64,000 nucleotides of DNA. Source: Planctomycetota bacterium (GTDB lineage: Bacteria > Planctomycetota > Phycisphaerae > Phycisphaerales > UBA1924). The notes under the pieces are model-generated. The model was not told where the DNA came from. It was given only the letters and a program-made list of their open reading frames with translations, and did not search any database. The first letter of the stretch is position 1; every line of letters starts with the position of its first letter. Where the stretch lies: NCBI GenBank assembly GCA_018968885.1, contig JAGWZK010000003.1, positions 62,001 through 126,000 on the forward strand, given 5' to 3'. Shown one piece after another: positions 28,116 through 36,434 of the stretch. A program made the position numbers and the translations under genes.

Positions 28116-29756
28116 ATGCTTGCAGCAATCCTGATGATGTCGTTGATGGCGTGTGGCGCTGTGGCGGGGCAGTCCATGGATGTGCCCACTGAACAACTGA
28201 CGATCGCGGAGAAAAGTGACTATCGCGCCACGGCTCGGTATGACGAGGTGGTGGCGGTGATTGATGCGATTGGCAAGAGTTCGCCTCTGGCGCGAATGGT
28301 GAGCATGGGAAGGACGACGGAGGGGCGGGAGATTCCGGTGCTGGTGATGAGTGATCCACCGGTGGCAAATGCGGGTGAAGCCAGAGCGCGGGTGCGGGAC
28401 GGGGCGGTGGTGATTCTGGCATTTGGGAACATCCACGCGGGGGAAGTGGATGGCAAGGAGGCGCTGCCCATGTTGGCGCGAGAGTTGTTGACAAGCCGCA
28501 AGGGGATGCTGCGGAACGCAGTGGTGTGCTTTGCACCGATTTACAACTGCGATGGAAATGAACGGGTGAGCAAGACCAATCGCCCGGGGCAGGTGGGGCC
28601 GGAAGAGGGAATGGGGATTCGGGAGAATGCAAACGGGCGTGACCTGAACCGGGATTTTGTGAAGGTGGAGGAAGCCGAGACGCGGGCCCTGATCGGATTC
28701 ATGAATGCGTGGGACCCGCATGTGGTGGTGGATTGTCATACCACCAACGGGTCGTATCACCGGTATGTGTTGACGTATGCGGGACCAAAGGTTCCGGCTG
28801 GAAACGGGGCATTGAATGCATGGTCGCGCGGGACCTATTTCCCCCGCGTCGATGAGGATTATGAAGCACGTTCGGGGCAGGATGCCTTCTGGTATGGGAG
28901 CTTTGAAGGAGCGTTTACCGATGCGCCTCGGGGGAAAACGCGATGGGAGACCTTTCCAGCCGAAGCTCGGTACGGAACCAACTACATCGGCTTGCGAAAT
29001 CGCATGAGTGTGCTGTCCGAGGCGTACGCATATGCGACGTTTAAAGAACGAGTGATCGCAACCAAAGAGTTCGTGGAATCAGTGTTGCAGGTGTCGGTGA
29101 AGGAGAAGGCATCATTGCGGCGAGTGCTGGCGGAAGCGGATGCGGAGATGCTGGAGTGGAAAGAGCGGACCATCTCGCTCCGCACCAAGGCGGCGGCACA
29201 GCCAGACAAGGTGACAATCCTCGGATTTGAAGAGGAGGTGTTGGATGGAAGGATGCATAACACCGGACGCGAGAAGGAATACATGGTAGAGCTTTGGGAT
29301 AACTTTGAACCCACTCTGTCGCGAAAGATCCCCTGGGCGTATGCGATAGCCCGCGAATCCAATGAGAGTGCGGAGCGGGCGGCGGCCATGCAGCGCGTGA
29401 TCGCGGCACTGGTCGTGCACGGTGTGGAGTTTGAGACACTGAACAAGAGCGCGGAAGTGCCGGTGACGCGCTTACGCGTGAAGGAAGCGCGATCGGCGGG
29501 GCGCGAGTATCAGGGACACGTGGCGGTGCGGGTGGAAGTGAGTGAAGAACAGGAAAGGGTGCAGTTGCCGGAGGGGACGATCGTGATTCGTTCGCAGCAA
29601 CGGCTGGGAAGATTGGCGAGTTATCTGTTAGAGCCGGAGTGTGAGGATGGACTTACGACTTGGAATTACTTTGATCCGTGGCTGACCGTGGGAGAAGGGT
29701 TCCCGGTGATGCGAATTGAGGCACCGATTACGCTGGATTCGGCTGCGAAGCCGTAG
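28116..29756 (+). CDS. Exported M14-family zinc carboxypeptidase
   Basis: 546 residues from MLAAILMMSLMACGAVAGQS, a signal peptide; the frame is open to 27750 but there runs antisense to the DUF606 gene. Zinc site HxxE at His107/Glu110 (GNIHAGEVDGKE) and His208 (VVVDCHTTNGSYH). RDLNRDF near 174 is typical of the family, and Glu302 in SEAYAYATF is a candidate catalytic base. The C-terminal 200 residues are a beta-rich accessory region. It probably trims peptides or cell-wall fragments outside the cytoplasm. Its 3' end overlaps the convergent MFS gene by 29 bases. Confidence 0.88.
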   Translation: MLAAILMMSLMACGAVAGQSMDVPTEQLTIAEKSDYRATARYDEVVAVIDAIGKSSPLARMVSMGRTTEGREIPVLVMSDPPVANAGEARARVRDGAVVILAFGNIHAGEVDGKEALPMLARELLTSRKGMLRNAVVCFAPIYNCDGNERVSKTNRPGQVGPEEGMGIRENANGRDLNRDFVKVEEAETRALIGFMNAWDPHVVVDCHTTNGSYHRYVLTYAGPKVPAGNGALNAWSRGTYFPRVDEDYEARSGQDAFWYGSFEGAFTDAPRGKTRWETFPAEARYGTNYIGLRNRMSVLSEAYAYATFKERVIATKEFVESVLQVSVKEKASLRRVLAEADAEMLEWKERTISLRTKAAAQPDKVTILGFEEEVLDGRMHNTGREKEYMVELWDNFEPTLSRKIPWAYAIARESNESAERAAAMQRVIAALVVHGVEFETLNKSAEVPVTRLRVKEARSAGREYQGHVAVRVEVSEEQERVQLPEGTIVIRSQQRLGRLASYLLEPECEDGLTTWNYFDPWLTVGEGFPVMRIEAPITLDSAAKP

Positions 29757-31041
29757 GCGATGGAGGCGGCGCGGCGGCGGCTTTCATGCGGGCATCAAGG
29801 CGCCACATCTGCCACGCGCTGACGGCAAAAGCAAGGGCTGCGAGGGCGAGGGGAAATGCATACGAGTGGGTGAGGACATAGAGACCGACGCCGAGGCCTT
29901 GGAAGAGCTTGCCGCGAATTCCCACCATGGTGGCGTGGATGGCGACGTATTGGGGAACTTTGTCTTTGGAGGGGGCTAGGGCGACTGGGCCGAGCATCCA
30001 ACCGACGCTGGCGCCGGCGTGGGCGATGCCGTACATGGCAGAAACACCAAGGAGATGTTCGTCATTACCCACGAGGATGAGACCGATGGGGTAGAGGGTG
30101 AGAAGGGCGAAAGAGAGGCCGGTGCTGCGAACGGCGCCGAGGCGATCCATGAGGAGCCCGGCAGGCCAGAGCATGCAGACCAGAGCCACTTGATACGCAA
30201 CTTGGGTGCTGCGGCTGATCTGGTCGTAATCGAGCTTCAGTTTATCTGTGACGAGGATGGGAAGGAGGGCGTAACACACCATCCAGCCGATGCCGTAGAC
30301 CATGTACGCGGCTTCATAGCGGGCAAAGACGGGATCGGCCGCAAGGACCTCGCGAGTGTGGGTGATCGGTTCGACCACGCGATTCCACAGAGTGCGGCCA
30401 TCCGGTGGAGTATCGGCGGTGCGGCCGCGTTGCAGGATGGTGAAGAGCCGCAAAGTGAGAAGAATGCCGATGAGTTGGGCACTGGCGGAGATGGGAAGAT
30501 AGAGACGGAAGGCGTTTGGATCACGATGGAGCCACTCCCCAAGGCCCAGTCCGATGAGGGCTCCGGCGATCATCGTGGAGCCGCTGACGACACTGTACAT
30601 GCGACCGCGGGTGGCGGCTGGGTAGATCGCGTTCAAGAGCTCACCCGCAGCGGGGTGATAACCAGCGCCGCCGATGCAGGCGATCAGGTGACAGAGGATG
30701 AGCCACCAGAGCGAGGGGTGTGCCGCGATGAGGGCCAGAGGGACGCACGCGACAATCCAGTAGACAAAGAGGTATTTGCGGAGAGACAGGCGGTTGTAAA
30801 GATCGTTCCAGAAGATCGAGAGAGAAAAGAGGATGGTGGGCGCGGCAGTGAGGACGAGGGTCTGCCAGTCGTTGGCCGCGAACTGCTTGCGGGCGAGAAT
30901 GGGGAGAATAAAGACCGTCGCGAAGGCAAATCCCTGAATGAGGGCGACTGACGTGACGTGCATGGCCACCAGACCCAAACGCGGACCTGGGTGCGAGCGG
31001 GTGGAGAGCGAATCAGAATCTGCGACAGCACTGGCGGACAC
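29728..31041 (-). CDS. MFS transporter
   Basis: 437 residues from a GTG at 31041, with TTGGAG 8 nt upstream; Met27 is an alternative. About 12 hydrophobic helices in two bundles of six. Cytoplasmic loop NDLYNRLSLRKY after helix 2 and LLMDRLGAVRSTG at the equivalent place in the second half are the family's loop 2-3/8-9 signatures. The substrate is unknown. The C-terminus is Pro/Ala-rich and overlaps the M14 gene. Confidence 0.88.
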   Translation of the reverse strand: MSASAVADSDSLSTRSHPGPRLGLVAMHVTSVALIQGFAFATVFILPILARKQFAANDWQTLVLTAAPTILFSLSIFWNDLYNRLSLRKYLFVYWIVACVPLALIAAHPSLWWLILCHLIACIGGAGYHPAAGELLNAIYPAATRGRMYSVVSGSTMIAGALIGLGLGEWLHRDPNAFRLYLPISASAQLIGILLTLRLFTILQRGRTADTPPDGRTLWNRVVEPITHTREVLAADPVFARYEAAYMVYGIGWMVCYALLPILVTDKLKLDYDQISRSTQVAYQVALVCMLWPAGLLMDRLGAVRSTGLSFALLTLYPIGLILVGNDEHLLGVSAMYGIAHAGASVGWMLGPVALAPSKDKVPQYVAIHATMVGIRGKLFQGLGVGLYVLTHSYAFPLALAALAFAVSAWQMWRLDARMKAAAAPPPSPTASQPNPA

Positions 31042-31164
31042 GAGTCACTCCAACCGGAGGTGATAAGGACAATGGGATGAGGAAGGTAGAGGGTTGGATG
31101 CTGGAGAGGCGTGGGAGGGTTCTGCAAACTCCCATACACTCTGGCCGTGCCATTTGGACTTGAA

Positions 31165-32592
31165 ATGTGGATGCTGGTCTTAGGGCTGGGCTTTCTGTTG
31201 CAGCTGGCTGGCGTGGCGTGCGCGCTGGATGCCGTGCTGTGCGGACGCACACCGCAGGGGACGATTGCATGGTGCATCGGGCTCTTGGTGCTGCCGTTGA
31301 TCACGATTCCTTTCTATCTGGTGTTCGGAGCGAGGCGCTTCACCGGATATGTTCGAGCGCGAAGGCGGGATCGCACAGCACTGTCACGTACGGGTGAGGC
31401 GTGCAATGTGGCGAGTTCGCCGTGGATGGTCCGTCCCGGACCATTTCCCGATCTGGCACTGGATCGGCTTGGATTGACCGCGCCAACGAGCGGAAACGTG
31501 GTGGAACTGCTGGTGAATGGAGAAGCAACCTTCGAGAGAATATTTGCGGACTTGGAGACCGCGACGGATTACATCCTGATTCAGTTTTTCATATTTCGCG
31601 ATGATGCGCTAGGGAAGAGATTTGAAGACGCAATTCGAAGAGCCAGCGCGCGGGGCGTGCAGGTGTATGTGCTGTATGACCTTGTGGGGACGCCGCGAAT
31701 ATCGCGATTGGTGGACGCACTGAAAGCTTGTGGGGCCGAGGTGCATGCGTTTGGACGCAAGTTCTGGCCCATCACTCGCTATCAACTGAACTTCCGCAAT
31801 CACCGCAAGGTCGTGGTGATTGACGGGCGGGTTGCCTTTATCGGCGGACACAATGTGGGAATGGAGTACCTGGGACAGCACAAAGTGCTGTCGCCATGGC
31901 GGGATACGCACATGCGGATAGAGGGGCCGGCGGCGCTGGCGTGCCAATTGGCATTCTGTGAGGATTGGCACTGGGCCTCCAAAGCTTTGCCCGAGGTGGC
32001 GTGGAAGACTCAACCCAGACGAAATGCCGAGGAGGTACCGACGGCAAGCGCCGAGGTGCTGATCTGCCCGACAGGGCCGGTGGATGAATTGGATACGTTG
32101 ACGATCTGCTTTCTTTCGCTCCTGACTCGGGCGACGCGGCGGATCTGGATCGCCTCGCCATACTTTGCGCCGGATGATGCCATTCTCAATGCGCTGCAGA
32201 TGGCGGCCTTGCGAGGCGTGGATGTGCACATCATCATTCCTGATAAGAGCGACAACCTGCTGGTGAATCTGGCAGCACTGACCTATGTAGAAGAGTTGCA
32301 GCAGGCGGGCGTGCACTTTCACAAGTTTGGCAAGGGCTTCATGCACCAGAAAGTGATTCTGGCGGATGATCTGGCGGCGGTTGGGTCGGCGAACCTGGAC
32401 AATCGCTCGCTGCGGATCAACTTTGAAATCACCGGCATGGTGCACGACCACAAGTTTGTGGAAGAGGTTCGCGCCATGCTGGAGGATGACCTGCGGAACT
32501 CGCGGGAGTTGACCCCTCAGGAGGTAAAGCAGAGGCGTTGGACCGCGCGACTGGTGTCGCGTCTGGCGCGGCTCCTGGCCCCGATTCTCTAA
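31165..32592 (+). CDS. cls: Cardiolipin synthase (phospholipase D family)
   Basis: 475 residues from the ATG at 31165; GTG at 31147 or 31111 are alternatives and the start is not certain. Two N-terminal membrane helices are followed by two PLD domains, each with an HKD motif: NHRKVVVIDGRVAFIGGHN (His213) and MHQKVILADDLAAVGSANL (His394). It condenses two phosphatidylglycerols, or PG with PE, into cardiolipin at the inner membrane. Psd and PssA lie 3 kb away on the other strand, so three phospholipid genes are clustered here. Confidence 0.93.
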   Translation: MWMLVLGLGFLLQLAGVACALDAVLCGRTPQGTIAWCIGLLVLPLITIPFYLVFGARRFTGYVRARRRDRTALSRTGEACNVASSPWMVRPGPFPDLALDRLGLTAPTSGNVVELLVNGEATFERIFADLETATDYILIQFFIFRDDALGKRFEDAIRRASARGVQVYVLYDLVGTPRISRLVDALKACGAEVHAFGRKFWPITRYQLNFRNHRKVVVIDGRVAFIGGHNVGMEYLGQHKVLSPWRDTHMRIEGPAALACQLAFCEDWHWASKALPEVAWKTQPRRNAEEVPTASAEVLICPTGPVDELDTLTICFLSLLTRATRRIWIASPYFAPDDAILNALQMAALRGVDVHIIIPDKSDNLLVNLAALTYVEELQQAGVHFHKFGKGFMHQKVILADDLAAVGSANLDNRSLRINFEITGMVHDHKFVEEVRAMLEDDLRNSRELTPQEVKQRRWTARLVSRLARLLAPIL

Positions 32593-32654
32593 AGTGAACT
32601 CAGGCAGCGCGACGAACGTAGAAACTGCAAACCGACTTTCCGGAAAGACACGGC

Positions 32655-33608
32655 GTGCCGATTGGCGATGGACAACCCGAATCAAAGGTACGGCTGGCGC
32701 GACGGGCCTCGCTGGTGGCTGCGGGTGCGCGTTCATCGGCGGGGAGGTATCCGACGTATCTGGCGGATTTGTTGCGGGGCAAGGGTGCCGCCACTCATGG
32801 GCGCGAGGAACTGGATGCACAGTGGAAGCACCTTACCCAGGCGCCTTCTTCAACAGGATTGCAGGCAGCACTTTGGCTGGGGCACAACTCGGTGTTTCTG
32901 GCGGTGGATGGGATGACGATTCTGCTGGACCCGGTGCTGGGAGAGCGGATCGGGGTGCGGATTCCGGGTGTGACGGTGGGGCCATCGCGTTTGTTGCCAC
33001 GCGTGGATACTGCGCATCTGCCACGAGCGGATGTGATTCTCATCAGTCACGCGCACTTTGATCATCTGGATGTGCCAACGCTGAAGGCGCTGGCCAATCG
33101 CCACACGACCGTCATCACGGCAGCGGAGACGGCGGATCTGATTCCAAGGGGCTTTGGCAGCGTGCAAGAACTGGAGTGGGGAAAGTCGCTGCGACTGGGG
33201 ACACTGACGATCACTGCGCTGCGCCCAAACCACTGGGGGGCGCGGACGATGTGGGATCGACATCGGGGGTTCAACGCCTATCTGGTGGAGAGTCCCCACG
33301 CCCGCTGGCTGTACGCAGGGGATACCGCGATGACGAGAAACCTGCACGGGCTGGGAGAATTGGACCTGAGTATCTTCGGCATTGGGGCATATAACCCGTG
33401 GATTCACGCGCATGCCAATCCGGAGCAGGTGTGGGAAATGTCGAGCGCCAACAAGAGCGCGCGGCTGCTGCCGGTGCATCATTCCACGTTTAGATTGAGT
33501 GATGAGCCAGTGCATGAGCCGCTGGAGCGGCTGGCGGTGGCAGCAGGGGCCAAAGCGGAACGCATCGTTCCTGCTACGCTGGGAGAGATCATCCGGTTTG
33601 GCCACTGA
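32655..33608 (+). CDS. MBL-fold metal-dependent hydrolase (NAPE-PLD/UlaG-like)
   Basis: 317 residues from a GTG at 32655, 60 bases after cls. Metallo-beta-lactamase fold with HAHFDHLD (132-139), later His in RPNHWGARTMWDRH, WLYAGDT (Asp ligand) and VHHSTFRLSDEP. The spacing and the RPNHWG segment are like N-acyl-phosphatidylethanolamine phospholipase D and its bacterial relatives (RomA-like). A phospholipid-related substrate would fit the neighbourhood, but that is inference. Confidence 0.9.
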   Translation: MPIGDGQPESKVRLARRASLVAAGARSSAGRYPTYLADLLRGKGAATHGREELDAQWKHLTQAPSSTGLQAALWLGHNSVFLAVDGMTILLDPVLGERIGVRIPGVTVGPSRLLPRVDTAHLPRADVILISHAHFDHLDVPTLKALANRHTTVITAAETADLIPRGFGSVQELEWGKSLRLGTLTITALRPNHWGARTMWDRHRGFNAYLVESPHARWLYAGDTAMTRNLHGLGELDLSIFGIGAYNPWIHAHANPEQVWEMSSANKSARLLPVHHSTFRLSDEPVHEPLERLAVAAGAKAERIVPATLGEIIRFGH

Positions 33609-33649
33609 CGATGAGCAGACTTGACATCCGGCTTTGCACAACGCCGACG

Positions 33650-33655
33650 AAGGAG
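33650..33655 (+). promoter_or_regulatory. Shine-Dalgarno site fixing the start of the 93-residue protein
   Basis: AAGGAG lies 7 nt before the ATG at 33663, selecting it over the earlier in-frame start at 33621. Confidence 0.75.
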
Positions 33656-33662
33656 TGACATC

Positions 33663-33944
33663 ATGCCATGCGTTCTTGCACTGATTGCTGCGTTCTTCCC
33701 GCGACTTGCCATCATCGGGCTGGCGATTTTTTCTGATTACCTGCCGCGGGCGTTTGGCGGGTGGCTGTGGCCGATACTGGGCTTTTTCTTTGCGCCCTTT
33801 ACGACACTGGCATATGCCTTTGGCAGAAATTCCAACGGGTCGATTGATGGGTGGTATCTGGTGCTCCTGATCGTGGCAGTGCTGATGGATCTTGGTGTGA
33901 TCGGGGGCGGGGCCAAGGCCAAACTCAAGAAAGACGAGAAGTAG
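33663..33944 (+). CDS. Small two-pass membrane protein
   Basis: 93 residues, start MPCVLALIAAFFPRL with a strong Shine-Dalgarno site. Hydrophobic helices at about 1-20, 27-47 and 61-80 with a short polar loop (GRNSNGSIDGW) and a Lys-rich end (KAKLKKDEK). Function unknown. It follows the MBL hydrolase by 54 bases and is convergent with the PhnP-like gene. Confidence 0.75.
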   Translation: MPCVLALIAAFFPRLAIIGLAIFSDYLPRAFGGWLWPILGFFFAPFTTLAYAFGRNSNGSIDGWYLVLLIVAVLMDLGVIGGGAKAKLKKDEK

Positions 33945-33959
33945 TCGCAGGGGTGCAAC

Positions 33960-34772
33960 TCACCCGGTGAGAATCTGTCCATCGTGCGCCGGCGAGATCC
34001 CCTCAGGAAGTGAATCGTCCAGCTCCTGGTGCCCGACATCGTGCGACATGTGAATTAGCCAGGTCTGCTGCGGCTTGAGGTTCAGGGCCAGATCAGTGGC
34101 CTGTCCAATGGTCAGGTGCGTGGGATGATGACGATGGCGAAGCCCATCGAGGATCAGCGTGCGCAGATCGGCAAGCACCGGCCAGGATTCGTTGGGAACG
34201 ACACTCAGATCCGTGCAATAGGCCAGCGGCAGCAGGTCAGATTTCACTGCTCCGCAATCAAAGCGAAAGCCCAGCACAGGCAATCGCCCATGCAACAGGG
34301 GTATGGGGGTGATCTTCACGCCGTACAACTCGAAACTCTGCAAGGGCGTGATGCGGTGGGGAATCAGTGTGGCCACAAAAGACTGATTGACATTCTGATC
34401 AGCATCGAAAATGTGCTGATACACGCGGCGAAGAAAGACATGCGTGCGTTCATCGGCGTAGATATCGATCGGGGATTTCTGAATCGCGTTAAAGCGGCGG
34501 ACTTCATCCAAGCCAAACGTGTGATCGACGTGATTGTGAGTGAAGAGGATGGCATCGAGGCGCTCGATGCCATTCTTCAGGCACTGCTGGCGCAGGTCCG
34601 GCCCGGCATCGATCAGGATGGTGCGCTCGATGCCGCGAGGGTCGGTCCATTGCACGGCGGCAGAGGTGCGCAATCGCGTGTCGCGGGGATCGGTGGAAGT
34701 ACACACCGGACAATGGCATCCGATGGCGGGAACGCCACTGCTCGTGCCGGTGCCCAGAAAGATCAACTTCAC
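33960..34772 (-). CDS. MBL-fold hydrolase, PhnP-like
   Basis: 270 residues from a GTG at 34772 that overlaps the pssA stop as GTGA and begins VKLIFLGTGTSSGVPAIGC, the standard opening of this family. Further motifs: CHCPVCTS, ILIDAGPDLRQQ, FTHNHVDHTFGLDE (HxHxDH zinc site), YCTDLS and LIHMSHDVGH. PhnP relatives are phosphodiesterases acting on small cyclic phosphates; others act on nucleic acids. It is the last gene of the psd-pssA unit, so coupling to phospholipid metabolism is possible but unproven. Confidence 0.9.
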   Translation of the reverse strand: MKLIFLGTGTSSGVPAIGCHCPVCTSTDPRDTRLRTSAAVQWTDPRGIERTILIDAGPDLRQQCLKNGIERLDAILFTHNHVDHTFGLDEVRRFNAIQKSPIDIYADERTHVFLRRVYQHIFDADQNVNQSFVATLIPHRITPLQSFELYGVKITPIPLLHGRLPVLGFRFDCGAVKSDLLPLAYCTDLSVVPNESWPVLADLRTLILDGLRHRHHPTHLTIGQATDLALNLKPQQTWLIHMSHDVGHQELDDSLPEGISPAHDGQILTG

Positions 34773-35620
34773 GTGGTGGGACCTGTGCTGGGCCCCGAAG
34801 GGTTTGGCGATATGACAGAAGTCGTTGCCAAAACTGGCTGACTGGCTGCTTCTGCTGCCGCCTGCTTGGCGAGCTTGCGGTGCGACCACCACGCCAGAGG
34901 CAGACTGAGGAGATAGGCCCCGGCAAGGCAAGCGATGGTAAGCCAGATGTCTTTACGGGCCCCCACCACGATCAGGCCGATCACAACCAGCAAAGGGACG
35001 ATCACGGGGCGAGGGAGTTTGATCTTCTTGAAACTGAACATGGGAAAGCGACTGACCATCAGCACCGCGATCAGGATGGTGTAGACGATCACGATGTATG
35101 GCTCCAGTGTCCATTCGCGTTTGGAGACATACAACAGTACGGGAATCAACACTGCGCCCGCAGCAGAGGGAGTGGGCATGCCGACAAAGAACTTGGAGTG
35201 CATCGCCTGTACGGTGGGGCTGATGTTCGCCGGAGCGGGTGAGGCAGAAGTGAAGCGGGCCAGGCGCAGGGCCGAGCAGAGCGCAAAGAGCATGGAGGCA
35301 AGAAGGCCGAGCCAATCCTGATCTTTGAGCATCCACTGATGCAGAATAATCGCGGGGGCCACGCCAAAGCAAAGGAAGTCGGAAAGAGAGTCAAGCACCC
35401 CGCCGAAGGAGCTCGTGGCCTTGAGAAATCGTGCAGCGCGGCCATCCAGAGCGTCAAAGAAGGCCGCGGCAGTAATGAAAAGGAGGGCGTCTTTCCACTC
35501 ACCCTTGAGCGAAGCATGAATCGCCGCCAAGCCGCAGCAGAGGGCCGTGGTGGTGATGGCGTTGGGCACCAGGTGCTTCATGGGCACATGCGAACGCTTT
35601 GATGGATAGCGAATGAACAC
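34769..35620 (-). CDS. pssA: CDP-diacylglycerol--serine O-phosphatidyltransferase
   Basis: 283 residues. It makes phosphatidylserine from CDP-diacylglycerol and serine in the membrane. The CDP-alcohol phosphotransferase signature is complete: Asp56, DG at 59-60, AR at 63-64, Gly73, Asp77 and Asp81 (DALDGRAARF, then GGVLDSLSD). About eight hydrophobic helices. Met14 is an alternative start. It lies directly after psd, which uses its product, and overlaps the PhnP-like gene. Confidence 0.95.
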   Translation of the reverse strand: MFIRYPSKRSHVPMKHLVPNAITTTALCCGLAAIHASLKGEWKDALLFITAAAFFDALDGRAARFLKATSSFGGVLDSLSDFLCFGVAPAIILHQWMLKDQDWLGLLASMLFALCSALRLARFTSASPAPANISPTVQAMHSKFFVGMPTPSAAGAVLIPVLLYVSKREWTLEPYIVIVYTILIAVLMVSRFPMFSFKKIKLPRPVIVPLLVVIGLIVVGARKDIWLTIACLAGAYLLSLPLAWWSHRKLAKQAAAEAASQPVLATTSVISPNPSGPSTGPTT

Positions 35621-35623
35621 GAT

Positions 35624-36394
35624 TTAGTACTGACCTCCCCCACTGCCACCCCCGCTGCTGAGCGTGGCAAGGATGGTTTCGCCTGCGACGACGACCTGCC
35701 CCAGTTTGACCTGCACATTCGTGCCAGCAGGAAGATACACATCGACGCGCGAGCCAAAGCGGATCAGTCCGTAACGCGAACCCTGCGAAAGAGACACACC
35801 CTCCTTGATGCGACAGACGATGCGTCGAGCGACCAGACCGGCGATCTGCACACACCCAATCACGCGTCCATCCGCGAGACGAATCGCCATGGCGCAGCGT
35901 TCATTCTCGGTGCTGGCCTTCTCCACAGCAGCGTTGAGAAACTTTCCGGGTGAATGAACGATCCTGGTCACGGTGCCAGCCAGCGGCATGCGATTGACGT
36001 GGACATTGAAGACATTCATAAAGACGCAGACTCGGAGCATTCCCTTGCCACTCTCACCCAATTGCAACTCGGGAAGGGCATCCGCCGGACCGATGCTGCA
36101 GATGACACCGTCGGCAGGAGAGATGACCGCGCTGGGGTCGGCGGGAATCTGACGCGCCGGATCGCGAAAGAACCAGAGGCACCAGACGGTGAGCACGAGG
36201 GATACAAGTCCGACTGCGGCACCAGCGATAGGGTGGATCCACGATGCGCCTGCTGTCAGGATCGCGCCGACGACGACGAAAATCGCCACGATGGGCCACC
36301 CTTCGCGGGCGATGATCGGTGCGGGTTGATCCGGGAGCACGCTGACGTGCCCTGCAATGGTCTGGAGTGGTGTCGTATTCGTCGTCATGGTCAT
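35624..36394 (-). CDS. psd: Phosphatidylserine decarboxylase
   Basis: 256 residues. It decarboxylates phosphatidylserine to phosphatidylethanolamine. Two N-terminal helices (about 34-72), WFFRDPARQIP, VISPADGVI, VFMNVFNVHVNRMP, SPGKFLNA and the self-cleavage region GLIRFGSRVDVYLP: cleavage before the serine of FGS yields the pyruvoyl cofactor. Length and motif order match the short (PSD-B/archaeal-type) decarboxylases. It is 3 bases upstream of pssA. The ATG at 36388 is an alternative start. Confidence 0.95.
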   Translation of the reverse strand: MTMTTNTTPLQTIAGHVSVLPDQPAPIIAREGWPIVAIFVVVGAILTAGASWIHPIAGAAVGLVSLVLTVWCLWFFRDPARQIPADPSAVISPADGVICSIGPADALPELQLGESGKGMLRVCVFMNVFNVHVNRMPLAGTVTRIVHSPGKFLNAAVEKASTENERCAMAIRLADGRVIGCVQIAGLVARRIVCRIKEGVSLSQGSRYGLIRFGSRVDVYLPAGTNVQVKLGQVVVAGETILATLSSGGGSGGGQY

Positions 36395-36434
36395 CCTGGA
36401 GGGAGTTTATGTTGGCTGAGAGCGCAAGGATTCT

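Noticed and set aside
29728-29756. 29-base overlap of the convergent M14 and MFS genes as a sign of error
   Set aside because: Both stop codons are in plausible places and tails are hydrophilic; short convergent overlaps are ordinary.
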